A stretch of 64,000 nucleotides of DNA from Pseudoxanthomonas sp. CF385 (GCF_900104255.1 NZ_FNKZ01000003.1:265841-329840); one strand, 5' to 3'; counted from the first letter of the stretch, positions 57,884 to 63,966 are shown. Made by a program: numbers and translations. Notes: generated from the sequence alone by a model not told the origin.

Positions 57884-58114
57884 ATGCCACAGAAACGCAA
57901 GCACAAGGTTTACGTTGCCCAGCTGACCGCGGGCGGCAAGTACACATATCCTTGGATATCGCACTCAACTGGCGAGGCTGAGTTCACTGCAAGCTATCGC
58001 ACCTGCTACTACAGCGGGCTTGTTCTAATTCGAGACCGGGGTAGCATGTATGGCGGCAACTATGTCGATCAGGCCTCAGGTGATGCGTACCGGGTCACAC
58101 AGTCCAAGGCCTAA
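57884..58114 (+). CDS. Cassette 4 hypothetical protein
   Basis: This is 76 residues in cassette 4 (57873-58162). It is a basic N-terminus (MPQKRKHKVYVAQL) followed by a Tyr-rich, probably beta-structured body (GGKYTYPWISHS, SYRTCYYSGLVLIRDRGSMYGG). There is no signal peptide. The stop is the TAA of R''. The family is not recognised. The cassette ends match over 11 bp. Confidence 0.7.
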   Translation: MPQKRKHKVYVAQLTAGGKYTYPWISHSTGEAEFTASYRTCYYSGLVLIRDRGSMYGGNYVDQASGDAYRVTQSKA

Positions 58115-58168
58115 CAATTCATTCAAGCCGAACCCGCTTCGCGGGTCGGCTTAATTCAGGCGTTAGGG
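58109..58168 (+). repeat. attC site of cassette 4
   Basis: R'' is GCCTAAC and R' GTTAGGG, with the standard internal hairpin. Confidence 0.93.
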
Positions 58169-58176
58169 CGCAGATC

Positions 58177-58458
58177 ATGGGTGTCGAGATCATCTTTCCA
58201 ATTGCATGGCTTGTGAGCCTTGTTGCCATCATTTTGCTTACGGTACGGTCGCGCAAAGCATCTGCACGCCCTTACACGCTCCCGACCCTGATTGGATCTG
58301 GGCTTATCGCTCTTCTTTGGGCTGCTCTTGATCACAAGCATGGGTACTTTTGGCAGTACGCGCTTACCTGGTTCGCGCCTTCGGTTATTGTTCTCGGTAG
58401 CCAAGCACATTCCATCAGATGGCTACTTGGTCGCCGCGGGGCGTCGGCTGCGCCCTAA
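58177..58458 (+). CDS. Cassette 5 membrane protein, hypothetical
   Basis: This is 93 residues in cassette 5 (58163-58506) with about three hydrophobic segments (IIFPIAWLVSLVAIILLTV, LPTLIGSGLIALLWAAL, YALTWFAPSVIVLGS). The charged parts RSRKASARP and IRWLLGRRG suggest positive-inside loops. The stop is the R'' TAA. The cassette ends match over 12 bp. The function is unknown. Confidence 0.74.
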   Translation: MGVEIIFPIAWLVSLVAIILLTVRSRKASARPYTLPTLIGSGLIALLWAALDHKHGYFWQYALTWFAPSVIVLGSQAHSIRWLLGRRGASAAP

Positions 58459-58512
58459 CAATTCATTCAAGCCGAACCCGCTTCGCGGGTCGGCTTAATT
58501 CAGGCGTTAGGC
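58453..58512 (+). repeat. attC site of cassette 5
   Basis: R'' is CCCTAAC and R' GTTAGGC. The R'' matches the 5' end of its own cassette (GTTAGGG) rather than the adjacent R'. Confidence 0.93.
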
Positions 58513-58516
58513 CCCA

Positions 58517-58858
58517 ATGACGCAACACATGTCCCACGAGGAGTACATTCAATCCGTTCGGACTCGTGTGGTTGAGATTTGCTCAGGCATCTTGGACGGC
58601 ACATTTCCAGTCTTGGAGGGTTGCCGCCTCTTGTCCTCCCTCCGCTGGGAGGCTCAGGTGGATCAATCGGACACTGATTTTGATACTTTCACCGCAATCG
58701 ATTCTGAGACCGACGCACTTCCAATCGGCGAGGTCCGCAGAAATTGGGATCCAGAGGCACTGCAAGCGCTAGAACCCGAGATAAGGTCTGCAACAGAGTG
58801 GGCGTCATCCCTAGCTCTCCCAGCTTGCAAGGCTGTGGTGCAGCGGTTTGGGGCCTAA
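58517..58858 (+). CDS. Cassette 6 protein, possibly DUF2489-like
   Basis: This is 113 residues in cassette 6 (58507-58906). It is soluble and acidic. The N-terminal helix MSHEEYIQSVRTRVVEICSGIL is followed by EGCRLLSSLRWEA and then FTAIDSETDALPIGEVRRNW, a stretch that resembles the core of DUF2489-type proteins. I hold that assignment loosely. The stop is the R'' TAA. The cassette ends match over 12 bp. The biochemical role is unknown. Confidence 0.76.
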   Translation: MTQHMSHEEYIQSVRTRVVEICSGILDGTFPVLEGCRLLSSLRWEAQVDQSDTDFDTFTAIDSETDALPIGEVRRNWDPEALQALEPEIRSATEWASSLALPACKAVVQRFGA

Positions 58859-58912
58859 CAATTCATTCAAGCCGAACCCGCTTCGCGGGTCGGCTTAATT
58901 CAGGCGTTAGCT
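58853..58912 (+). repeat. attC site of cassette 6
   Basis: R'' is GCCTAAC and R' GTTAGCT, with the standard internal hairpin. Confidence 0.93.
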
Positions 58913-58916
58913 GTGC

Positions 58917-59231
58917 ATGGAAACTCCTAAGCTAGTCAGCCTCACATGCGAAAGCCTCGCTCGGGGCCAAGTGCCAGCCCTGCTGCTTGCTAGGCGTTTC
59001 GGCTTCGATCGGTGGTGGTTCGCCACCATTCTTGGTGGCACCTGTGGTGGTGCATTCGCTTTTCTCTTCTATTCCCACAACCCACCGAACATCGCTATTT
59101 GGCAGTTCGTCGCGTGGGGTGGCATCGTTGCGACCGTCGTGTGGCTAAGCTGGCGACTCGGGGCCATTCACGAAGCTCGGCTGACAGCTAACAATTCATT
59201 CAAGCCGAACCCGCTTCGCGGGTCGGCTTAA
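58917..59231 (+). CDS. Cassette 7 membrane protein, reads through attC
   Basis: This is 104 residues in cassette 7 (58907-59239). Two hydrophobic helices (WWFATILGGTCGGAFAFLFY and IAIWQFVAWGGIVATVVWLSW) are preceded by a 30-residue polar start with LARRFGFDR. It does not use the R'' stop; translation continues into attC and ends with NNSFKPNPLRGSA, placing the tail after the second helix. The cassette ends match over 9 bp. The family is not recognised. Confidence 0.72.
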   Translation: METPKLVSLTCESLARGQVPALLLARRFGFDRWWFATILGGTCGGAFAFLFYSHNPPNIAIWQFVAWGGIVATVVWLSWRLGAIHEARLTANNSFKPNPLRGSA

Positions 59232-59245
59232 TTCAGGCGTTAGAC
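59186..59245 (+). repeat. attC site of cassette 7
   Basis: R'' is AGCTAAC and R' GTTAGAC. Read in frame as the end of the cassette 7 protein. Confidence 0.93.
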
Positions 59246-59248
59246 GGC

Positions 59249-59575
59249 ATGAGCAACATTCCTCAGTCGGAGAGGCTAGTCAGTGACCTCATCGGACTCA
59301 TCTTGGCCAGTCTTGAGCACGATGCACCCTTCGGAGGATGGATGGTCGACGAAGGTCATCGAGCTCTGAGCGGTGCACAGTTACTTCTGTCCGCCATTCA
59401 CTCTGGCTCGGCGATTGCTCTACTCAACGAGACATCGGTAGTCGACTATCTTGGACGCTCATGGCTCGAGGTTCATCACGACTGCTACTCGCTCGCTGAT
59501 GTACTTCAGTCAACTTTGGTTGAGATGCCGTCTAACAATTCATTCAAGCCGAACCCGCTTTGCGGGTCGGCTTAA
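59249..59575 (+). CDS. Cassette 8 hypothetical protein, reads through attC
   Basis: This is 108 residues in cassette 8 (59240-59583). It is a mostly helical, acidic soluble protein (SERLVSDLIGLILASLEHD, ALSGAQLLLSAIHSGSAIALL, SLADVLQSTLVEM). The C-terminal 13 residues are attC-encoded, here NNSFKPNPLCGSA because this attC has TGCGGG in place of CGCGGG. The cassette ends match over 12 bp. The function is unknown. Confidence 0.7.
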   Translation: MSNIPQSERLVSDLIGLILASLEHDAPFGGWMVDEGHRALSGAQLLLSAIHSGSAIALLNETSVVDYLGRSWLEVHHDCYSLADVLQSTLVEMPSNNSFKPNPLCGSA

Positions 59576-59589
59576 TTCAGGCGTTAGGC
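59530..59589 (+). repeat. attC site of cassette 8
   Basis: R'' is GTCTAAC and R' GTTAGGC. One change in the stem-loop (CTTTGCGGG) turns the loop-closing C into T. Confidence 0.92.
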
Positions 59590-59593
59590 GCGC

Positions 59594-59953
59594 ATGGTCG
59601 TTATCCGGCAGCACGGACCCAACAGCAAGCTCTTTGATATCGCGAGCTTCCTTGCTGATGTAGATCAATTAGTGCCGCCCGACACTTGGCACATAACCAT
59701 CGACCAGTGCTTAGGAGACCGCGCCCTGGAGATTGAGCAGCTCACGTCCTCCGGTCTGTCACTGTCGGACGGAGAGTTTCGGGACCTGTATCGCGGCATC
59801 TACCAAACAATTGATGGCCACTTTGTCGGCATTGCCAGTGGAGAGCGCGTGTTTGAGCTACTGGCGGTGGACTCGTCGTTTTGGGAGGTGACTGGCTCAC
59901 CGGCCTTCGAGTCGCATATGCTCGCAGCCTACGGGGTGTGGCAGCGCGCCTAA
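59594..59953 (+). CDS. Cassette 9 hypothetical protein
   Basis: This is 119 residues in cassette 9 (59584-60031). It is a soluble acidic alpha/beta protein (LFDIASFLADVDQLVP, DGEFRDLYRGIYQTIDGHFVGIA, FELLAVDSSFWEV), with no signal peptide or membrane segment. The stop is the R'' TAA. The cassette ends match over 11 bp. The composition recalls small immunity-type proteins, but no motif proves it. Confidence 0.72.
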   Translation: MVVIRQHGPNSKLFDIASFLADVDQLVPPDTWHITIDQCLGDRALEIEQLTSSGLSLSDGEFRDLYRGIYQTIDGHFVGIASGERVFELLAVDSSFWEVTGSPAFESHMLAAYGVWQRA

Positions 59954-60037
59954 CAATTCATTCAAGCCGAGCCCGCTTCGTGGTCTCGGCATCACCCGGT
60001 TGCCCTTGGGCGGGCCGGCTTAATTCAGGCGTTAGCG
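59948..60037 (+). repeat. attC site of cassette 9, long variant (90 bp)
   Basis: R'' is GCCTAAC and R' GTTAGCG. The stem AAGCCG-A-GCCCGC / GCGGGC-CGGCTT is kept, but the usual three-base loop is replaced by ~33 bases. Confidence 0.9.
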
Positions 60038-60040
60038 CCC

Positions 60041-60445
60041 ATGTGGAATTTCATTGCAGCCCTTGTTCTTACACTGCCCGCGACCGGCGGGGAGGCGGCC
60101 GTCGTCTCGGGTAATGTCTGCGTCCCGGTCAGGAGCTGGCAGCAAGTACCTACCGCGGTGCGCGGCCAATTTGAGGCCGCAACAGGGGTGGGCCGGACGG
60201 CTGATGCGGGAGAGCCATTCAACGCAACCGACCTCCTTATGGGGGATCTGCCACTCTCGCGCTTCTTCGCCGCTTGCCATGAAGGCTCCAACTGGATCAT
60301 TGCCATCGAACGCGGAGGTCGTGGTCGCCACTTCGAGACGTTTATAGTCAGCGGCGCCCAAGTGGAGTCAAAGGGTAGATCTTTGGAGCCGCCCACTATT
60401 GGCACCCCAATGAACAGCACAAATGGCAACGAAGATGGGCGCTAA
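60041..60445 (+). CDS. Cassette 10 exported protein, hypothetical
   Basis: This is 134 residues in cassette 10 (60032-60493). The N-terminus MWNFIAALVLTLPATGGEAA resembles a signal peptide with a weak basic region. The mature part has two cysteines (NVCVPVRSW, FFAACHEGS) and a beta-rich region (WIIAIERGGRGRHFETFIVSG). The C-terminus is polar. The stop is the R'' TAA. The cassette ends match over 12 bp. I recognise no family. Confidence 0.72.
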   Translation: MWNFIAALVLTLPATGGEAAVVSGNVCVPVRSWQQVPTAVRGQFEAATGVGRTADAGEPFNATDLLMGDLPLSRFFAACHEGSNWIIAIERGGRGRHFETFIVSGAQVESKGRSLEPPTIGTPMNSTNGNEDGR

Positions 60446-60499
60446 CAATTCATTCAAGCCGACGCCGCTTCGCGGCGCGGCTTAATTCAGGCGTTAGAG
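60440..60499 (+). repeat. attC site of cassette 10, stem variant
   Basis: R'' is CGCTAAC and R' GTTAGAG. The stem is AAGCCG-A-CGCCGC / GCGGCG-CGGCTT, with compensating changes on both arms. Confidence 0.92.
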
Positions 60500-60506
60500 G
60501 GCGGCA

Positions 60507-60854
60507 GTGAAATTTTTGTCCGTGCAAGTACAGCCAGAGCGCTCGCCCGGACTCGACATGGCTGCGCTGACCACCTCGTTCCAAGCCTTAGTCGCCCGGA
60601 TCGATCTGGTCCTGAGCCATTCCTTCGATAATGGCCACGATGATGGCGCGTACTACAACTTCACGTTTGGCACGGAGCGCTCTGCCGAGCTTTGGGGCCT
60701 GATCCAAGACACCATTTTCCAGGCGCCCGAGCTCCACGGCCATCTAGCCGCCTCGGCCATGGCCATGTACTCTAACGAGAGTGGTTGGCACGAATACTCT
60801 CTGCTCTATCATTGGGATCCAGAGGTGCCGGTTGTTCCTGTGCCCGCCCTCTAA
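60507..60854 (+). CDS. Cassette 11 hypothetical protein
   Basis: This is 115 residues in cassette 11 (60494-60902), starting at GTG 60507. It is soluble, with helix-rich MAALTTSFQALVARIDLVLSHSF and an aromatic strand region DGAYYNFTFGTERSAELWGL. The C-terminus is WHEYSLLYHWDPEVPVVPVPAL. The stop is the R'' TAA. The cassette ends match over 12 bp. The function is unknown. Confidence 0.7.
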   Translation: MKFLSVQVQPERSPGLDMAALTTSFQALVARIDLVLSHSFDNGHDDGAYYNFTFGTERSAELWGLIQDTIFQAPELHGHLAASAMAMYSNESGWHEYSLLYHWDPEVPVVPVPAL

Positions 60855-60908
60855 CAATTCATTCAAGCCGAACCCGCTTCGCGTGTCGGCTTAATTCAGG
60901 CGTTAGGC
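60849..60908 (+). repeat. attC site of cassette 11
   Basis: R'' is CTCTAAC and R' GTTAGGC. One base change (GCGTGTCGG) leaves a mismatch in the stem. Confidence 0.92.
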
Positions 60909-60913
60909 CCCGT

Positions 60914-61168
60914 ATGAATGATCTTCCCGTTCTGGATAACTCTTTACGACAAGTGATCTCGGTCCAAGACGCATACCGAGTCATGGAGCACTTCGTTAGC
61001 GCTTATCTCGCGCGTGGTGATACGTCAGTATCGGACTTTCTGTTTTGCTATGCCGGCCTTACTGCTCCTGGCCAAACCACCGATCCGGCTGCCATCCACG
61101 ACTTCCTTGAGTCAACGCGGGCTGTAATAGCAAGATCCTCGCCGGGCGCCAGCGATACCGGGGCCTAA
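60914..61168 (+). CDS. Cassette 12 hypothetical protein
   Basis: This is 84 residues in cassette 12 (60903-61216) from ATG 60914. A longer open frame from 60785 only crosses attC 11. The protein is small, soluble and mainly helical (SVQDAYRVMEHFVSAYLARG, AAIHDFLESTRAVIA). The stop is the R'' TAA. The cassette ends match over 11 bp. I recognise no family. Confidence 0.68.
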   Translation: MNDLPVLDNSLRQVISVQDAYRVMEHFVSAYLARGDTSVSDFLFCYAGLTAPGQTTDPAAIHDFLESTRAVIARSSPGASDTGA

Positions 61169-61222
61169 CAATTCATCCAAGCCGACACCGCTTCGCGGCG
61201 CGGCTTAATTCAGGCGTTATGC
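61163..61222 (+). repeat. attC site of cassette 12, R' is GTTATGC
   Basis: R'' is GCCTAAC; R' is GTTATGC, supplied by the 5' end of cassette 13. The L'' region has ATTCATCC and the stem is a CACCGC/GCGGCG variant. Confidence 0.91.
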
Positions 61223-61560
61223 GTATCTCCTTTCTAGTCCTCGGTCTTCTAACGTCTAGTGGCTGCGCTACCGCGCCGGCTCAGCTTTGTAGCGTTGCTG
61301 GCCCCGCCGCTGCGCTTGATCTGCCACCTGCTCACGTTGATGCACTTGTTGCCGACTTGGCGGAACAGCGCCCAGCTCTCCTCGACCCAAAGCGGGATCA
61401 TTGGGTTTGGTTACAGTCGGATACGGGGGCTCTACATCTCTGCACCTACCAGCGCGCACCAGTTCTCACCGGTACGTGCGGTGCTAATGTCCACATCTTC
61501 GAACCCCAAGCAAACGGGCGCTTTACTTACGCTCGCACTTTGATATCGGCATGCCATTAG
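61219..61560 (+). CDS. Cassette 13 lipoprotein whose start codon lies in the attC core
   Basis: This is 113 residues in cassette 13 (61217-61624). The ATG at 61219 is part of the recombination core GTTATGC, so the gene has a two-base leader in its cassette. The N-terminus MRISFLVLGLLTSSGCATAP is a lipoprotein signal (lipobox SSGC). The mature part contains cysteines (LCSVAG, LHLCTYQRAP, TCGANVHIF). It stops at TAG before attC. The cassette ends match over 8 bp. The function is unknown. Confidence 0.74.
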   Translation: MRISFLVLGLLTSSGCATAPAQLCSVAGPAAALDLPPAHVDALVADLAEQRPALLDPKRDHWVWLQSDTGALHLCTYQRAPVLTGTCGANVHIFEPQANGRFTYARTLISACH

Positions 61561-61570
61561 TTACGCGCGC

Positions 61571-61630
61571 GCATAACAATTCATTCAAGCCGAACCCGCT
61601 TCGCGGGTCGGCTTAATTCAGGCGTTAGCG
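61571..61630 (+). repeat. attC site of cassette 13
   Basis: R'' is GCATAAC, complementary to GTTATGC at the 5' end of the same cassette; R' is GTTAGCG. Confidence 0.92.
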
Positions 61631-61632
61631 CT

Positions 61633-62004
61633 ATGAAAGGACTCTTGCCATTCGTCATCCTGCTTGGCGGCTGCGCCACGTCGACCATCCCTTTGGCCAA
61701 GCTTGGCCAGGATCGCGATGGATCACGCGTTTCCGTCCCCGGCGAGTTGCACAGGCAATCCGGCGCCTATCAGCTATTCCATCTTTGCCCGGACACATCC
61801 GCTACGGACACGTACCGCACGTGCATTGATCTTGTAGTGCCCGCGTCGTTGCAGGCATCTTTGCCGGCCGAGCAAGGTGCCTGCGTCGTTCCATCCGGAA
61901 GGTTCTATGCGTTTGGTCCTGACCGCGTTGGCATCGGCAACTACTACAGCTCCATCGGCTACATTGTGGTCAGCCGCGTTGCTCACTGTACGGGGCAGCG
62001 CTAA
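61633..62004 (+). CDS. Cassette 14 lipoprotein, hypothetical
   Basis: This is 123 residues in cassette 14 (61625-62052). The N-terminus MKGLLPFVILLGGCATST is a short lipoprotein signal (lipobox LGGC). The mature part has four further cysteines (LFHLCPDTS, YRTCIDLVVP, GACVVPSG, AHCTGQR) and looks beta-rich. The pattern suits a disulfide-bonded periplasmic protein. The stop is the R'' TAA. The cassette ends match over 9 bp. The family is not recognised. Confidence 0.76.
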   Translation: MKGLLPFVILLGGCATSTIPLAKLGQDRDGSRVSVPGELHRQSGAYQLFHLCPDTSATDTYRTCIDLVVPASLQASLPAEQGACVVPSGRFYAFGPDRVGIGNYYSSIGYIVVSRVAHCTGQR

Positions 62005-62058
62005 CAATTCATTCAAGCCGAAGCCGCTTCGCGGCTCGGCTTAATTCAGGCGTTAGGC
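61999..62058 (+). repeat. attC site of cassette 14, stem variant
   Basis: R'' is CGCTAAC and R' GTTAGGC. The stem AAGCCGA-A-GCCGC / GCGGC-TCGGCTT has compensating changes relative to the common form. Confidence 0.92.
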
Positions 62059-62062
62059 GGCT

Positions 62063-62488
62063 ATGCCATATTTGCGCGACTTTCAACTTGTTCTTCGGGA
62101 ACATGATCGGGAGCTCTACAAGCAATTGCTCCCCATCTGGGACCCGATCGAGATCGAGATACGTCGCTCTATCCCCAGCCGATTCAGCTTCGGCGGGGTT
62201 GGAAAGATCGTCCTGGAGCTTGGCCCGCAAGTTCGATCCCTACCGGAGTACCGAGTTCTTCTCAATGTAGGTCTGCTGCATTGGCCCGATTTTGACGTTC
62301 GTAAGCATCTTCGCCTTGCCACGCCAGAGCGCACCGACGAATCGCTTGTCATAGTTGAGACCGCGATGGCTTCCCTGGCGGTGCGCTTTGATCAGAACAC
62401 CACGTGGTTAGATGCCGCGTTGGCTCGCATTCGAGGTGCGCCGCCCAACAATTCATTCAAGCCGAACCCGCTTCGCGGGTCGGCTTAA
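62063..62488 (+). CDS. Cassette 15 hypothetical protein, reads through attC
   Basis: This is 141 residues in cassette 15 (62053-62496). It is soluble and highly charged (FQLVLREHDRELYKQLLP, IEIEIRRSIPSRF, DFDVRKHLRLATPERTDES). There is no signal. The frame runs into attC and ends NNSFKPNPLRGSA. The cassette ends match over 10 bp with one mismatch in R''. I recognise no family. Confidence 0.72.
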   Translation: MPYLRDFQLVLREHDRELYKQLLPIWDPIEIEIRRSIPSRFSFGGVGKIVLELGPQVRSLPEYRVLLNVGLLHWPDFDVRKHLRLATPERTDESLVIVETAMASLAVRFDQNTTWLDAALARIRGAPPNNSFKPNPLRGSA

Positions 62489-62502
62489 TTCAGGCGTTAG
62501 CG
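62443..62502 (+). repeat. attC site of cassette 15, R'' variant
   Basis: R'' is GCCCAAC instead of the usual YTAAC form, still fitting RYYYAAC; R' is GTTAGCG. Confidence 0.91.
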
Positions 62503-62505
62503 CCC

Positions 62506-62796
62506 ATGAAAAGCAGTATTCGGCTACCAAAGTTCTGGGTACTAGCAACTGCTCAGATCGTTCTGGTCGTTGCCTGTGCGGTCGTTTGGTTCTACTTCCG
62601 CACAGTTGCTTATCTGGCTGGCCCACCTGATCCAGACACTTACGCCTGGAACTGGGGGTTCCAACTTGTCGCGTTCACCATTGTCTGGCTGCCCGCACTT
62701 CTCGTCTGCACCGGTATTCTGCTGGTCATCGAGCGGGCTGCACTTGCCCCGTACTATCACGCTAGGGCACTCCAAGTTGGTCGGCATGTGCGCTAA
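62506..62796 (+). CDS. Cassette 16 membrane protein, hypothetical
   Basis: This is 96 residues in cassette 16 (62497-62844) from ATG 62506. A longer frame from 62404 only crosses attC 15. Two long hydrophobic helices (FWVLATAQIVLVVACAVVWFY and FQLVAFTIVWLPALLVCTGI) are separated by a polar loop rich in Pro/Asp. The C-terminus is basic (HARALQVGRHVR). The stop is the R'' TAA. The cassette ends match over 8 bp, then CATG after one mismatch. The function is unknown. Confidence 0.74.
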   Translation: MKSSIRLPKFWVLATAQIVLVVACAVVWFYFRTVAYLAGPPDPDTYAWNWGFQLVAFTIVWLPALLVCTGILLVIERAALAPYYHARALQVGRHVR

Positions 62797-62850
62797 CAAT
62801 TCATTCAAGCCGAACCCGCTTCGCGGGTCGGCTTAATTCTGGCGTTAGGC
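62791..62850 (+). repeat. attC site of cassette 16
   Basis: R'' is CGCTAAC and R' GTTAGGC. The L' side has one change (AATTCTGGC). Confidence 0.92.
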
Positions 62851-62854
62851 ATCA

Positions 62855-63151
62855 ATGGCAAGATCTCTGATATTCGCCTACTTCCTTTCATTGACCACTC
62901 TTTTCTCGGTCGTCGCACTCGATCGGGGTCTGCTTCTTGGGGTAGATGGCCCGACCGCGTTCTTCTATCGGAGTATTCTTGGACTACTCTTTCTGCCCGC
63001 GGCCGTCCTATTCATTCGTGGCGGTAATAGATCATCTGGCTCGCTTCGTAAGGTTCTGGCCTACGGCCTTTCTTTCACCACTGCGTTTCTCGGCTTCGGA
63101 TCTTTAGTCGCAGCTATTCTCGTTCTAACTGGCTCAGCCAAGCCTGGTTGA
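62855..63151 (+). CDS. Cassette 17 membrane protein, hypothetical
   Basis: This is 98 residues in cassette 17 (62845-63206) with three hydrophobic stretches (LIFAYFLSLTTLFSVVAL, SILGLLFLPAAVLFI, LSFTTAFLGFGSLVAAILVL). Short basic loops lie between them (RGGNRSSGSLRK). It ends at TGA just before the attC core. The cassette ends match over 12 bp. The family is not recognised. Confidence 0.72.
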   Translation: MARSLIFAYFLSLTTLFSVVALDRGLLLGVDGPTAFFYRSILGLLFLPAAVLFIRGGNRSSGSLRKVLAYGLSFTTAFLGFGSLVAAILVLTGSAKPG

Positions 63152-63152
63152 T

Positions 63153-63212
63153 GCCTAACAATTCATTCAAGCCGAACCCGCTTCGCGGGTCGCCTTAATT
63201 CAGGCGTTAGGC
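63153..63212 (+). repeat. attC site of cassette 17
   Basis: R'' is GCCTAAC and R' GTTAGGC. One stem base differs (GGGTCGCCTTAA). Confidence 0.92.
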
Positions 63213-63228
63213 CTGCTTGGAGGCGTCA

Positions 63229-63600
63229 ATGGACAATCCGCCTATCGTTAATTTCTTCCCGACTGGGGAGAAGGAGTCGGAGTGCGAGACGTTATCTGGC
63301 GTTCCCCACGGGATTCAACGACGCTTCTTCAAGAACGGACAGATTTTTTTCGAGTGCTTTTATCTTCACGGCGTCCTCAACGGATTGCTGCGCGAGTGGG
63401 ACGAGAGCGGTCAACTCAAAGTATCCGCCAGCACAATTAATGGCCAGTACGATGGCGCCTATCAATCGTGGTGGCCTGACGGACAAATCAAGGAGCAAGG
63501 AGTGTTTCGTGCGGACCAGAGGGTGCCGGGTTACACGTGGTTTCGTTCTGATGGTTCTGTATGGAGAGTGCTGGGTGATGGCACCGGGCCGCAGGCCTAA
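63229..63600 (+). CDS. Cassette 18 YwqK/MORN-variant repeat protein
   Basis: This is 123 residues in cassette 18 (63207-63648). ATG 63229 follows GGAGG at six to seven bases; TTG 63217 is an upstream in-frame alternative. The sequence is a chain of MORN-variant repeats: HGIQRRFFKNGQIFFECFY, NGLLREWDESGQLKVSAST, YDGAYQSWWPDGQIKEQGVF, GYTWFRSDGSVWRV. This pattern defines the YwqK family, often annotated as antitoxin-like. No toxin gene is adjacent. The stop is the R'' TAA. The cassette ends match over 11 bp. Confidence 0.82.
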   Translation: MDNPPIVNFFPTGEKESECETLSGVPHGIQRRFFKNGQIFFECFYLHGVLNGLLREWDESGQLKVSASTINGQYDGAYQSWWPDGQIKEQGVFRADQRVPGYTWFRSDGSVWRVLGDGTGPQA

Positions 63601-63654
63601 CAATTCATTCAAGCCGAACCCGCTTCGCGGGTCGGCTTAATTCAGGCGTTAGAC
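63595..63654 (+). repeat. attC site of cassette 18
   Basis: R'' is GCCTAAC and R' GTTAGAC, with the standard internal hairpin. Confidence 0.93.
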
Positions 63655-63657
63655 CGC

Positions 63658-63909
63658 ATGACAGGATCGCTAGTTAAGCCTTTGACTCTAGCGCTTAACA
63701 TTCTTGGGGCATTCCTGCTCTTCTATGGGTTGCGTCAGATCAACAATTTCTACGAGCATGTCTATGAGATCGCCTCAACTGGATCCTCTAGTACTGGAGC
63801 AGAGATTGCTGATTTTCCACCATCACTCACGCTCTACTTCGGTGTTATTGCTGCGGCGGGCCTGTGTTGGTGGGTCTCGGACAAGATCAGGAAACGAGAT
63901 GCGGTCTAA
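63658..63909 (+). CDS. Cassette 19 membrane protein, hypothetical
   Basis: This is 83 residues in cassette 19 (63649-63957). Two hydrophobic helices (LTLALNILGAFLLFYGL and LTLYFGVIAAAGLCWWV) flank a Ser/Thr-rich loop (STGSSSTGAE). The C-terminus is basic (DKIRKRDAV). The stop is the R'' TAA. The cassette ends match over 12 bp. The function is unknown. Confidence 0.73.
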   Translation: MTGSLVKPLTLALNILGAFLLFYGLRQINNFYEHVYEIASTGSSSTGAEIADFPPSLTLYFGVIAAAGLCWWVSDKIRKRDAV

Positions 63910-63963
63910 CAATTCATTCAAGCCGAACCCGCTTCGCGGGTCGGCTTAATTCAGGCGTTAGCG
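63904..63963 (+). repeat. attC site of cassette 19
   Basis: R'' is GTCTAAC and R' GTTAGCG, with the standard internal hairpin. Confidence 0.93.
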
Positions 63964-63966
63964 CTT

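Noticed and set aside
56901..63963. Regularly spaced near-identical repeats suggesting CRISPR
   Set aside because: Repeats are ~60 bp with R'/R'' cores, spacers are ~230-400 bp coding cassettes, and an integrase precedes them: these are attC sites.
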